DNA from: Frankia gtarii
GTDB taxonomy: Bacteria; Actinomycetota; Actinomycetes; Frankiales; Frankiaceae
Assembly: GCF_025403375.1 (NCBI RefSeq)
Contig: NZ_JAMPTM010000014.1
Location: 1-51,146, forward strand
Direction: 5' to 3'
DNA: 51,146 nucleotides
Shown piece after piece: positions 41,898 through 50,343 of the stretch. The translations under genes were made by a program, and so were the position numbers. Below the pieces are notes generated by a model. That model saw only the letters and a program-made list of their open reading frames with translations, did not search any database and had not been told where the DNA came from. Position 1 is the first letter of the stretch, and each line of letters starts with the position of its first letter.

Positions 41898-43036
41898 CGG
41901 ACCGCCGCCAGCATCGCGCGGGACACGATGACCCGCATGATCTCGTTGGTGCCTTCCAGGATCTGGTGTACCCGCAGGTCTCGCACGATCTTCTCCAAGC
42001 CGTACTCCGTGAGATATCCGTAGCCGCCGTGTAGTTGCAGCGCCTGGTTCGCGACGGCGAACCCGGCGTCGGTGACGAACCGCTTGGCCATCGCGCACAA
42101 CTGGGTGGCCGTCGGATCGCCCTGGTCCAGCGCCCCGGCGGCATGCCAGAGCAGGGTGCGTGACGCCTCCAGCTCGGTGCCCATGTCGGCGAGGCGGAAG
42201 CGCAGCGCCTGGGCGTCGGCGAGCGACGCCCCGAACGCCTGGCGCTCGCTCAGGTAGCGCACGGTGCGGTCGAGGGCCGCTCGGGCCCCACCCAGGGAGC
42301 AGGCGGCGATGTTGAGCCGGCCGCCGTCGAGCGCCCGCATGGCGGTACGGAAACCCGAGCCCTCGGGTCCGAGCCGGTGGCTCGCCGGCACCCGGACGCC
42401 GTCAAGGACGACCTGGCGGGTCGGCTGTGCGTTCCAGCCCATCTTGGCCTCGTCCGGACCGAACGACAGCCCGGGGCTGTCCCGCTCGACCACGAAGGCG
42501 GAGATGCCCACCGGACCGCTCGCTCCGGTGCGCGCGAACACGACGTAGACGTCGGCGGCGCCGGCGCCGGAGATGAACTGCTTGACGCCGTCGATCTGGT
42601 AATGGTCGCCGTCCCGGCGCGCGCGGGTAGTGAGCGCGGCGGCGTCGGAGCCAGCCGCCGGCTCGGTCAGGCAGTAGCTGCCGAGGCGGGCCATCGTGCA
42701 CATCTCCGGCAGCAGCCGCCGGCGAAGCTGGTCATCGCCGAGCTTGTCAATCAGCCAGGCGACCATGTTGTGGATCGAGATGTAGGCGGCGATGGACGGG
42801 CAGCCCGCCGCCAGCTCCTCGAAGATCACGACCGAGTCCAGCCGCCCCAGACCGGACCCGCCGACCTCCTCGGCAACACAGATCCCACCCATGCCGATCT
42901 TGCCGGCCTCGCCCAGCACGTCGACCGGGAAATGCTTGGACTGGTCCCACTTGACGGCGTTCGGGGCCAGATACTCGGCAGCAAACGCGCCGGCGGTCTC
43001 CCGCATCGCCCGCCGCTCGGGTGAAAGTATCTCCAT
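41894..43036 (-). CDS. Isobutyryl-CoA dehydrogenase-type acyl-CoA dehydrogenase
   Basis: 380 residues. Complete ACAD motifs: YCLTEPAAGSDAAAL, YQIDGVKQFISGAG, and the catalytic Glu in HQILEGTNEIMR. Its position between mmsA and HIBYL-CoA hydrolase genes points to isobutyryl-CoA (ACAD8-like) as substrate, giving methacrylyl-CoA. Nine bases separate it from mmsA, so it is the second gene of the operon. Confidence 0.92.
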   Translation of the reverse strand: MEILSPERRAMRETAGAFAAEYLAPNAVKWDQSKHFPVDVLGEAGKIGMGGICVAEEVGGSGLGRLDSVVIFEELAAGCPSIAAYISIHNMVAWLIDKLGDDQLRRRLLPEMCTMARLGSYCLTEPAAGSDAAALTTRARRDGDHYQIDGVKQFISGAGAADVYVVFARTGASGPVGISAFVVERDSPGLSFGPDEAKMGWNAQPTRQVVLDGVRVPASHRLGPEGSGFRTAMRALDGGRLNIAACSLGGARAALDRTVRYLSERQAFGASLADAQALRFRLADMGTELEASRTLLWHAAGALDQGDPTATQLCAMAKRFVTDAGFAVANQALQLHGGYGYLTEYGLEKIVRDLRVHQILEGTNEIMRVIVSRAMLAAVR

Positions 43037-43045
43037 CAGTCACCG

Positions 43046-44554
43046 TCACTTCATCGTCGGAATAACAAAGCTCGCCTGCTCGCGCACGCTCACGTCCGGC
43101 CAGCGGGAGGTGACCGTTTTCGTCTTCGTGTAGAAACGAATCGAGTCCGGTCCGTGCTGGTTCAGATCGCCGAAACCGGAGCGCTTCCAGCCGCCGAAGG
43201 TGTGGTATGCGATCGGCACCGGGATGGGCACGTTCACCCCGACCATGCCGGTGTTCACCCGGTGGGTGAAGTCGCGGGCGATGCTGCCGTCCCGAGTGAA
43301 GATCGCTACGCCGTTGCCGTACTCGTGCTGGCTTGGCAGTTGCAGCGCCTCCTCGTAATCCGCGGCGCGTACCACCGACACCACGGGGCCGAAGATCTCC
43401 TCCCGGTAGATCCGCATGGCCGGGGTGACCCTGTCGAACAGTGACGCCCCGAGGTAGAAACCGTGGCCGTGCTCCGTGCCCGCCAACGGGTTCTCGTGGC
43501 CGTCGACGACCAGGCGCGCGCCCTCGTCGACGCCGGACCGGATGTAGTCCCGGACCCGGGCGACCGCCGCCGCGCTGACCAGCGGGCCGACCTCGGTGGC
43601 CTCGTCGAACGACGGTCCGATCCGCAGCGCCCGCACCCGCTCGGCCAGCCGTTCGACCAGGGCGTCCGCGGTCGCCTCCCCCACCGGGACGGCGACCGAG
43701 ATCGCCATACAGCGCTCGCCGGCCGAGCCATAGCCGGCGCCGACCAGCGCCTCCACGGCCTGGTCGAGGTCGGCGTCCGGCATGATGACCAGGTGGTTCT
43801 TCGCCCCGCCGAAGCACTGGGCCCGCTTGCCGTGCGCCGCGGCGGTGGCGTACACGTACTGCGCGATGTCGGATGATCCGACGAACCCCACCGCCTGGAT
43901 CCGCGGATCCGTCAGCAGCGCGTCGACAGCGATCTTGTCGCCGTTGACGACGCTGAACACGCCGGGCGGCAGTCCCGCCTCCTCGAACAGCTCGGCCAGC
44001 CGCAGCGGAACCGACGGGTCACGCTCCGACGGCTTGAGCACAAACGCGTTACCGCAGGCCAGCGCGGGCCCCGCCTTCCAGAGCGGGATCATCGCGGGGA
44101 AGTTGAACGGAGTGATCCCCGCGACGACGCCGAGGGGTTGGCGCATCGAGTACACGTCGATCCCCGTGCCGACCGCATCCGAGTACTCGCCCTTGAGCAG
44201 GTGGGGAATACCCGTGGCGAACTCCATCACGTCCAACCCGCGTTCGATGTCTCCGTGCGCGTCCGGGATGGTCTTACCGTGCTCGGAGGCAAGGAGACGG
44301 GCCAGCGAGTCCTTCTCCGCGCGGACCAGCTCGATGAAGCGCGCCAGCACCCGGGCTCGGCGCTGCGGGTTGAGCCGGGCCCAGGCGGGCTGGGCCGCGG
44401 CCGCCGCCGCGACGGCGTCAGCCACCTCCGCGCGGGAGGCCAACGGCACCCGAGCCTGCTCCTGCCCGGCGCTCGGGTCGTACACGGGTCCGAATTGGCC
44501 GGATGTCCCGGCGACCGGTTTGCCGCCGATGTAGTGCGTGAGTTCTCGGATCAC
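43046..44554 (-). CDS. mmsA: CoA-acylating methylmalonate-semialdehyde dehydrogenase
   Basis: About 502 residues of the aldehyde dehydrogenase superfamily. Catalytic Cys in GSAGERCMAISVAVPVG, cofactor motif TPFNFPAMIPLWK and CFGGAKNHLVIMPDAD fit MmsA, which converts methylmalonate semialdehyde plus CoA and NAD+ to propionyl-CoA and CO2. GTG at 44554 with GAGG five bases ahead is preferred over the ATG at 44578, which lacks a ribosome site. First gene of the valine operon. Confidence 0.94.
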   Translation of the reverse strand: MIRELTHYIGGKPVAGTSGQFGPVYDPSAGQEQARVPLASRAEVADAVAAAAAAQPAWARLNPQRRARVLARFIELVRAEKDSLARLLASEHGKTIPDAHGDIERGLDVMEFATGIPHLLKGEYSDAVGTGIDVYSMRQPLGVVAGITPFNFPAMIPLWKAGPALACGNAFVLKPSERDPSVPLRLAELFEEAGLPPGVFSVVNGDKIAVDALLTDPRIQAVGFVGSSDIAQYVYATAAAHGKRAQCFGGAKNHLVIMPDADLDQAVEALVGAGYGSAGERCMAISVAVPVGEATADALVERLAERVRALRIGPSFDEATEVGPLVSAAAVARVRDYIRSGVDEGARLVVDGHENPLAGTEHGHGFYLGASLFDRVTPAMRIYREEIFGPVVSVVRAADYEEALQLPSQHEYGNGVAIFTRDGSIARDFTHRVNTGMVGVNVPIPVPIAYHTFGGWKRSGFGDLNQHGPDSIRFYTKTKTVTSRWPDVSVREQASFVIPTMK

Positions 44555-44578
44555 ATCTGCCTCATTTTTCGATGGCAC

Positions 44579-45002
44579 GCATGTGGCGCGCTTTGCCTGC
44601 GGTCGATGTCGTGTCAGGAACCTGGCTCCCGGCCAGGAGAAAATGTTCGCGCTAGATCATCAGAAATGGTGTGGCCAGGTTGCGAAGCGGCCAGCCGGAT
44701 GCGGCGCCGACAAACGAGTGCCGAACCTCGGGTCATGCATCCAGGCCACGGGCTTCCACCCGGATTCGCACCCGGCTCGCCTGCACCGCGGATCTAGAAG
44801 GGAACCATAAAGTAGGACGACCTACCATGTCCAGCCATCGAGGGATGTTGCCGCTCTGAACCACGCCGGTCCGACGGACGGGGGCCTGGCGCCGGTGCCT
44901 TCAATGTATTCCACCAGCTCTGTGGAAATCTCCAGACCGCCGCCCCCGGATTCTGTGGATTCTCCATATCCGGGCGACGCCGAACTCCCTAACCTTCTCG
45001 GC
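44579..45002. promoter_or_regulatory. Divergent promoter region between mmsA and an acyl-CoA ligase
   Basis: About 420 bp without a convincing gene. It contains a small inverted repeat GTAGG-ACGA-CCTAC (44812-44825) that might be an operator of another regulator. I searched it by eye for AACAA-N4-TTGTT and found none, so the valine operon seems to be controlled separately. Confidence 0.35.
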
Positions 45003-46619
45003 ATGGCTGGTCCTACCGATCCGACCGACAGTCCGGGAACTACCGCGGCACAGGTGCTCTGGGAGGCCGCGCGGCGCCACCCCGACCGCCCCTGCCTGAC
45101 CGACCTCGATGAGCCCGCAGGCCCGTGCACGTTGAGCTACGCCCAACTGGCGGATCGGGTGGCAGCCATGGCCGGGGGGCTGCTCGGGCTCGGCCTGACA
45201 CCCGGCGACCGGGTCGCCCTGCTGCTGTCCAACAGCGGGGCCTACGTCGAGGCGTACCTGGGGGCGATCGCGGCCGGGCTGGTCGTCGTGCCGCTCAACA
45301 CCCGGCTGCTGGCCGACGACTACCGGCACATGCTCGTCGACTCGGGCAGTCGCGTGCTGGTGACCAGCAACGAGTTCGCGGCGCGCCTCCCGGACCTGAC
45401 GCGGATCGCCGGCCTGAGGATAATAAGCACCGACCGGTCCGCCGGCTCCAACGCGCCTGCCGGGGGCGAGCTGGCGGAACTCGCGTGGCACGCCACACCG
45501 ATCCGGACACCGGCGCTGCGGGCGGAGTCCGACCCCGCCAGTCTGATGTACACCAGCGGCACGACCGGTGCGCCGAAGGCCGTGGTGCTGAGCAACCATT
45601 CGTGGCGCAGCGTCGCCGAGACCGCGACACGGGTCCTCGGGTTCGACTCCGCCGAAGTGACGCTGCACGTCGCGCCGCTGACCCACGGAGCCGGCTTTTT
45701 GTTCCTGCCCACCCTGTTGGTCGGCGGGCACAACCTGCTGTGTCGTTCCTACGACGCGGGACGGACCCTGGACCTGTTCGACGAGTACGACGTGACCCAG
45801 GTGTTCCTGGTCCCGTCGATGATCAGGATGCTGCTGGACGCGTGCACTCCGGGTCGACGGCCGCCGGCCGCGTTGCGCCAGCTCTACTACGCGGGGTCGC
45901 CGATCGACGCGGAGACGATGTTGGAGGCGACGGACCTCTTCGCCGGGCGGCTGGTCCAGTCGTTCGCCCAGATGGAATCGCCCATGTTCTTCACGGTTCT
46001 CGACCAGAAGGACCATCTGCGGGCGCTGGCCACCGCCGGCTCGCCGCTGGTCCGCTCGGCCGGCCGGGTGCTGCCCGGGGTGACGCTGAGCATCGTCGAC
46101 GACGACGGCCATCCCGTGCCGGACGGTGAGCCCGGGGAGATCCTGGCCCGCGCGCCGCAGACCATGACGGGGTACTGGGGACGGCCGGCGGACACCGCGG
46201 CCACCCTCGCCGACGGCTGGCTGCACACCGGCGACATCGGCTACCTCGACCGCGACGGCTACCTCTACGTCGTCGACCGGAAGAAGGACATGATCGTCAC
46301 CGGGGGGTCGAACGTCTACGCCCGCGAGGTGGAGGAGGTCCTCATGGGGGTACCGGGCGTGCGGGATGCGGCCGTGATCGGGCTGCCGCACCGGATCTGG
46401 GGAGAGGCCGTGACCGCCGTCCTGGTGTCGGCGGACGGCCGTCGGGACGACGACAGGGTGCTCGCCGCGTGCCGGGCCCGGCTCGCCGGCTACCGGGTGC
46501 CGAAGCGGGTGATCTGGGTCGACGAACTTCCCCGCAACGCCTACGGCAAGGTGCTCAAGCGGGCGCTACGTGACCGGCACTGCGCGCCGGAGCCGTCGGA
46601 GCGCGACGTGAAACGGTGA
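45003..46619 (+). CDS. AMP-dependent acyl-CoA ligase
   Basis: 538 residues of the ANL family: P-loop LMYTSGTTGAPKAVVLSNHS, then GWLHTGDIGYLDRDGYLYVVD, RKKDMIVTGGSNVYAREVEE and the catalytic Lys in NAYGKVLKRAL. The A5 motif is unusual (QSFAQMESPMFFTV in place of YG-TE). It activates a carboxylic acid as CoA thioester. ATG 45003 is the most conserved start; the frame extends to 44895 through a Pro-rich non-homologous stretch. Convergent with the next SDR across a perfect hairpin. Confidence 0.9.
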   Translation: MAGPTDPTDSPGTTAAQVLWEAARRHPDRPCLTDLDEPAGPCTLSYAQLADRVAAMAGGLLGLGLTPGDRVALLLSNSGAYVEAYLGAIAAGLVVVPLNTRLLADDYRHMLVDSGSRVLVTSNEFAARLPDLTRIAGLRIISTDRSAGSNAPAGGELAELAWHATPIRTPALRAESDPASLMYTSGTTGAPKAVVLSNHSWRSVAETATRVLGFDSAEVTLHVAPLTHGAGFLFLPTLLVGGHNLLCRSYDAGRTLDLFDEYDVTQVFLVPSMIRMLLDACTPGRRPPAALRQLYYAGSPIDAETMLEATDLFAGRLVQSFAQMESPMFFTVLDQKDHLRALATAGSPLVRSAGRVLPGVTLSIVDDDGHPVPDGEPGEILARAPQTMTGYWGRPADTAATLADGWLHTGDIGYLDRDGYLYVVDRKKDMIVTGGSNVYAREVEEVLMGVPGVRDAAVIGLPHRIWGEAVTAVLVSADGRRDDDRVLAACRARLAGYRVPKRVIWVDELPRNAYGKVLKRALRDRHCAPEPSERDVKR

Positions 46620-46634
46620 GTGGTGAGGTTACCC

Positions 46635-46681
46635 GTTCGGTGCGTTCGGCTTCTCCCGGGGACGGGCCGAACGCACCGAAC
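46635..46681. terminator. Strong bidirectional hairpin terminator
   Basis: GTTCGGTGCGTTCGGC (46635-46650) and GCCGAACGCACCGAAC (46666-46681) form a perfect 16-bp stem with a 15-base loop, between the stops of two convergent genes. Confidence 0.8.
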
Positions 46682-46723
46682 AGATCCGCGACAGGGCGCC
46701 GATCCGGCCGAACCGTTCGGCAC

Positions 46724-47464
46724 TCAGAGCACCGTGTACCCACCGTCCACAACGAAGGTCTGACCGGTGATGTACGAGGAGTCCTCGGAACTGAGGAACA
46801 GCGCCACGCCGGCGACCTCCGAGGCATCCGCGATCCGCCCCTGCGGGATCGCCTGCCGAAGGCTCTGGATCTTGTCCTTGGGCAGGAGGCGGCTCATTGC
46901 GGTATCGATGACGCCAGGCAGGATCGCGTTGACCCGGATGCCCTGCCCGGCATACTCCGCGGCGGCGGTCTTGGTGAGCATGACCAGACCGCCCTTGCTG
47001 GCGCAGTAGGCCGACATGTTGGGGAACGCAACCTGGGCCGCGATCGATGCGGTGCTGATGATCGACCCGCCTCCCGAGGCCAGCATCACCGGGATGGCGT
47101 AGCGCATGCCAAGGAACGGACCCTTGAGGTTGATGCCGATGACCCGGTCCCACTCCGCTTCGGTGTACTCATCGATGGGCGTTTGGTCACCGTCGATTCC
47201 TGCGTTGTTGAAGAGGATGTCGAGCCGGCCGAAGGCCGACCGGGTCGCGTCGACCAGCGCCTCGACGTCGCTCGCCTTCGAAACGTCCGCGTAGATGGCG
47301 AGTGCCTCGCCGCCCAGTCGCTTCGCGACGTCCTCCTGCCGGCCGGAGATGTCCGCGAGAACCAGCCTGGCTCCCTCTCGGTGGAATAACTCCGCGGTGG
47401 CTTCCCCCATGCCTGATCCCGCACCCGTGATGATGGCGACCTTGCCGATGAGCCGTCCGGACAC
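46724..47464 (-). CDS. Short-chain dehydrogenase/reductase (FabG-like)
   Basis: 246 residues, classical SDR: GAGSGMGEA nucleotide motif, NNAGI, catalytic Ser (IISTASIAAQ) and YCASK. The N-terminal NAD-preferring Asp (VLADISG) suggests NAD(H). Likely oxidises a secondary alcohol or a 3-hydroxyacyl-CoA in the pathway. GTG start with GGGAGG eight bases ahead. Palindrome 11 lies 78 bp upstream, which puts this gene in the regulon although it sits beyond the valine operon. Confidence 0.92.
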   Translation of the reverse strand: MSGRLIGKVAIITGAGSGMGEATAELFHREGARLVLADISGRQEDVAKRLGGEALAIYADVSKASDVEALVDATRSAFGRLDILFNNAGIDGDQTPIDEYTEAEWDRVIGINLKGPFLGMRYAIPVMLASGGGSIISTASIAAQVAFPNMSAYCASKGGLVMLTKTAAAEYAGQGIRVNAILPGVIDTAMSRLLPKDKIQSLRQAIPQGRIADASEVAGVALFLSSEDSSYITGQTFVVDGGYTVL

Positions 47465-47542
47465 CGTGAACCTCCCGTGAGCATCGGCGAATCCCCGCTC
47501 GGACGACCTGCGGAGCGAACGAACGGATCATCGCTACAGTAC

Positions 47543-47558
47543 ATAACAAACGATCGTT
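47543..47558. promoter_or_regulatory. Regulon palindrome 11: TAACAAACGATCGTTT
   Basis: AACAA left half, TCGTTT right half; the inner AAACGATCGTTT is perfectly symmetric. Upstream of the SDR at 46724-47464. Confidence 0.65.
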
Positions 47559-47713
47559 TTTTGACGATATCGACGGCTCCCGAAGCTGTCAACGGTCCGT
47601 CCGGCAATCGGGTGCCTCGGCTGCCGATGCCGAGGAATCCGCAGACCAGCGCGCCCGTCCTCCGCCTCAACTCGACCCCTTGACGCGCCATCACCACACG
47701 TCTACTCTTACTA

Positions 47714-47729
47714 AAACAATCGGTTGTTT
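47714..47729. promoter_or_regulatory. Regulon palindrome 12: AAACAATCGGTTGTTT
   Basis: Perfect 6-bp arms, 155 bp from palindrome 11 and about 85 bp ahead of the plus-strand P450 remnant. It most likely served that gene before it was destroyed. Confidence 0.75.
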
Positions 47730-47812
47730 CTCACCTCTGTGCCTACGAGTCCGTCGTAGGCGATCTTCTGGCGCATCCGGCACGCAGCGAGTCCGAGACG
47801 AGGCGATGTGGC

Positions 47813-48024
47813 ATGGCTCAGGGTTCCATCGAGGCCCGGCTCGACCGACCCGCAGCCAATCAGCCCAGAGCTGACAGGGCAGTAGTTAGTCGAGCGGTAT
47901 GGCCGCGACATGTTCAACGACTTCGACTTTGACGATCCGGCCTTCAACGATCACATGTTCGATATCCTGGACCAGGTGGTCGCGAAGTGCCCGGTGGTCC
48001 GGAGTAACGCCGGAACGGGCTACT
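47813..48024 (+). pseudogene. Cytochrome P450, N-terminal remnant interrupted by an IS
   Basis: The plus strand encodes ERYGRDMFNDFDFDDPAFND, then HMFDILDQVVAKCPVVRSNA and GTGY, the typical first 40 residues of actinobacterial P450s (FDFxDP, CPVVRS, GGY). An ATG at 47813 begins a plausible start (MAQGSIEARLDRP) joined by a frameshift near 47885. The frame ends in TGA exactly where an IS5-type element begins (48025), and no heme-binding region follows. The rest of the gene is lost. Family call from short motifs, so moderately sure. Confidence 0.6.
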
Positions 48025-48712
48025 GAGCTTTTTCGATCTCGTTTTGACTGAATCATCCGCGAATTCCATGCGGGGCTTTCCATGGATTCGCCGGAAGATC
48101 GTCCGATGGGGAGGCTTATGCGGAACCTGTTGAAGTAGCGGCGAGAAACAGAGAAGTCCCCCGCAGCCTGCTCGCGGCCGCCTGGACGTTCGCCTGAACC
48201 TGGAGCAACTTCCTCATCCTCGACGGCACCGTGGTACGTACCCACCGGATCCGCGCCCACAACCGGCTGTACTACTCCGGCAAGCACAAGCACCACGGAG
48301 TCAACCTCCAGGGCCTGATGGACCCCTACGGCCAGATGATCTGGATCTCCGACGGGCTGCCCGGCTCGACCCACGACCTCACCGCCGCCCAGACCCACGA
48401 CATCCTCCCCACGATCAACCGCGCGGAGACGATCTACCTCTACGCCGACAAGGGCTACGTCGGCGGCGAGAGCGACCTCCTCCTCGTCTCTCGTAAGAAA
48501 CCCGCGAACAGCGAGCTGCCCGACGACATCAAGGAGCACAACCGCGTCCTCGCGGCTACTCGCGCTCCCGGTGAGCGTGGCTTCGTGGTCCTGAAGAACT
48601 GGCGCGTCTTCAGCCGCTTCCGCAGCCGCCCACGCCGGGTCGGCGCATGCACCCAAGCCGTCTTCGTCCTCGAACAGGAAGGAACCCACAAGAACCGACT
48701 CTGAAAATGCTC
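48025..48712 (+). mobile_element. Internally deleted IS5-family insertion sequence
   Basis: The left end GAGCTTTTTC (48025-48034) and right end GAAAATGCTC (48703-48712) are inverted repeats with one mismatch, and weaker similarity extends another ~12 bases inward. The right end lies just after the transposase stop. At ~690 bp it is short for the group, and the 5' part of the transposase gene is missing. No clear target duplication is visible. Confidence 0.6.
48198..48704 (+). pseudogene. IS5-type (DDE_Tnp_4) transposase, 5'-truncated
   Basis: The frame opens after a TGA at 48195 and reads FLILDGTVVRTHRIR (first Asp), YYSGKHKHHGVNLQGLMDP, SDGLPGSTHDLTAA, YADKGYVG (second Asp) and ends with ERGFVVLKNWRVFSRFR (Glu in ER.F..LK.W). 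The catalytic half is good but the N-terminal helix-turn-helix part is gone. It is distinct from the transposase scrap at 9480-9780, which is of the same group. Confidence 0.75.
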
Positions 48713-48830
48713 ACATTGTAGTCGGATATTTACCGAAAGTCACCGAACTGGGAATGGCCGTCTCCACCACTGTGGCGGCGCGTCCACCCGTACCCGCGAC
48801 AACACCCTCACCATGTCGTCGGCGGGGTGG

Positions 48831-49862
48831 TCACGGTGAGACGAAGGTTGAGCTCGCCGGTGATCGGACGCCGGGAGGCGACCGGGGTGGTTCGCGCAGG
48901 TCGTAGGTGACTCCGGTGAGCCGCTCGGACTCCCCCCAGAGCCGACGCCGCCGGCCGAGGTCGCAGGCATGCGCGCTGAACGCGGTGACGACGGGTGGAC
49001 CGGAGCTGTGGAACAGGCCGTCGGGGCCGTAGTACCCGCCGCCGCGGGCATCCGGGTCGACCGCGGCCCGCACCGGTGCCAACGCGCCGACCTGCGGACT
49101 CTGGATGAGCCACGACATCACCGGTGCCATCCGCGCACCCATGAACATCCGGACCGGGGGCGGAAGGTGGCGGGCCAGCTCGGTTCGGGCGATGCCCGGA
49201 TGCGCGGCCACCGCGATGGTCGGCGCGCCGGCCTGCGCGAGGCGACGTTGCAGTTCGAGGGTGAACATCACGTTGGCGAGCTTCGAGTCCGGGTAGGGCC
49301 GGCGGGAACGTCGCTCACCCGACGGCCGGCTGTGCAGATGCTCGACGTCGATGCGCCCGTATCGGTGCAGGAGGCTGCTCACGGTGACGATCCGGGATCC
49401 CGCTGTTGCCAGCAGCCGGTCGAGCAGCAGACCGGTCAGGGCGAAGTGGCCGAGATGGTTGATGCCGAACGTCGGCTCGAAGCCGTCCTCGGTGTGGCCC
49501 GGGGGTGGACGCATCACCCCGGCGTTGTTGATGAGCAGGTCCAGGCGTGGGTGTGCCGCCCGGATCCGTTCGGCCGCCGACCGCACGGAGGCGATCGAGG
49601 CGAGATCCAGCTGCTCCACCCGGACAGCCCGCTCCGCCCGGCGGTACGGCGTGGGGATACCGGCCCGGATCCGGGCCGCGGCCCGTCGGGCCCGGGCCAC
49701 ATCGCGGCAGGCCAGGACGACGGTGGCGCCGTGCTCGGCGAGCATCCTCGCCGTCTCGAAGCCGATGCCGGAGTTGGCGCCGGTGACGACGACGGTGCGT
49801 CCACGCTGATCGGGCACGTCGGCCACGGTCCAGCGTGCGATGTCAGTGCTACGAACCTTCAT
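48831..49862 (-). CDS. Short-chain dehydrogenase, retinol-dehydrogenase-like
   Basis: 343 residues. VVVTGANSGIGFETARMLAE, CRDVARA (NADP-type Arg), NNAGVMRPP, VSSLLHRYG and YPDSKLANVMF place it in the extended-length retinol dehydrogenase/WWOX-like SDR group, reductases or oxidases of lipophilic alcohols. The C-terminal tail is Pro/Ser-rich. ATG 49862 with AAGGA ahead. 52 bp downstream of the deazaflavin-type oxidoreductase gene in the same direction, so possibly an operon. No AACAA palindrome seen. Confidence 0.88.
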   Translation of the reverse strand: MKVRSTDIARWTVADVPDQRGRTVVVTGANSGIGFETARMLAEHGATVVLACRDVARARRAAARIRAGIPTPYRRAERAVRVEQLDLASIASVRSAAERIRAAHPRLDLLINNAGVMRPPPGHTEDGFEPTFGINHLGHFALTGLLLDRLLATAGSRIVTVSSLLHRYGRIDVEHLHSRPSGERRSRRPYPDSKLANVMFTLELQRRLAQAGAPTIAVAAHPGIARTELARHLPPPVRMFMGARMAPVMSWLIQSPQVGALAPVRAAVDPDARGGGYYGPDGLFHSSGPPVVTAFSAHACDLGRRRRLWGESERLTGVTYDLREPPRSPPGVRSPASSTFVSP

Positions 49863-49914
49863 CACTTCCTTGCGGTCGAGGTGGTCAAGGTGGTGGAGGT
49901 GGTGGAGCGGCCGG

Positions 49915-50343
49915 TCACCGCGGTTCCAGCAGGACCAGAGGGATCACCCGGGCCGTCTTCGTCTGGTAACCCTCGTACCGGCTGCTGCCGGCGATGACGC
50001 GAGGCCACAGCCGGTCGCGTTCCGCCGGCGTGGCCACTCGGGCCGTCATCGGCTGCCACGGGCCGCCCCTGACCCGTACCGCCACCTCCGGATTCGCACG
50101 GACGTTCAGAAACCAGTCCGGATGGTGATCATCGCCGGCCCGTGACGCGGCCAGGACGATGGTCGATCCCTCGCGCAGCGGCGAGGTCACCATGAGGGTG
50201 TGGGGGTTACCCGTGCGGCGCCCCGTGGTGGTCAGTTCCAGGACCGGCATCCCACCTGCCCGCCATCCGAGCCGGCCACGGGTGACCTTCAGAAGAACCC
50301 GATGCAGAGTGTTGAGCATCCTCAGTGTCCGAGTGCTCGGCAT
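49915..50343 (-). CDS. F420-type (deazaflavin-dependent, Ddn-like) oxidoreductase
   Basis: 142 residues. MPVLELTTTGRRTGNPHTLM, VTSPLREGSTIVLAASRAGD, then DHHPDWFLNVRANPEV and RVRGGPWQPMTARV are the hallmarks of the nitroreductase family deazaflavin-dependent group (Ddn of M. tuberculosis). These reduce quinones or enones with F420H2 at the membrane. GAGGAGCGAGG precedes the ATG. A cofactor typical of actinobacteria. Confidence 0.9.
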   Translation of the reverse strand: MPSTRTLRMLNTLHRVLLKVTRGRLGWRAGGMPVLELTTTGRRTGNPHTLMVTSPLREGSTIVLAASRAGDDHHPDWFLNVRANPEVAVRVRGGPWQPMTARVATPAERDRLWPRVIAGSSRYEGYQTKTARVIPLVLLEPR

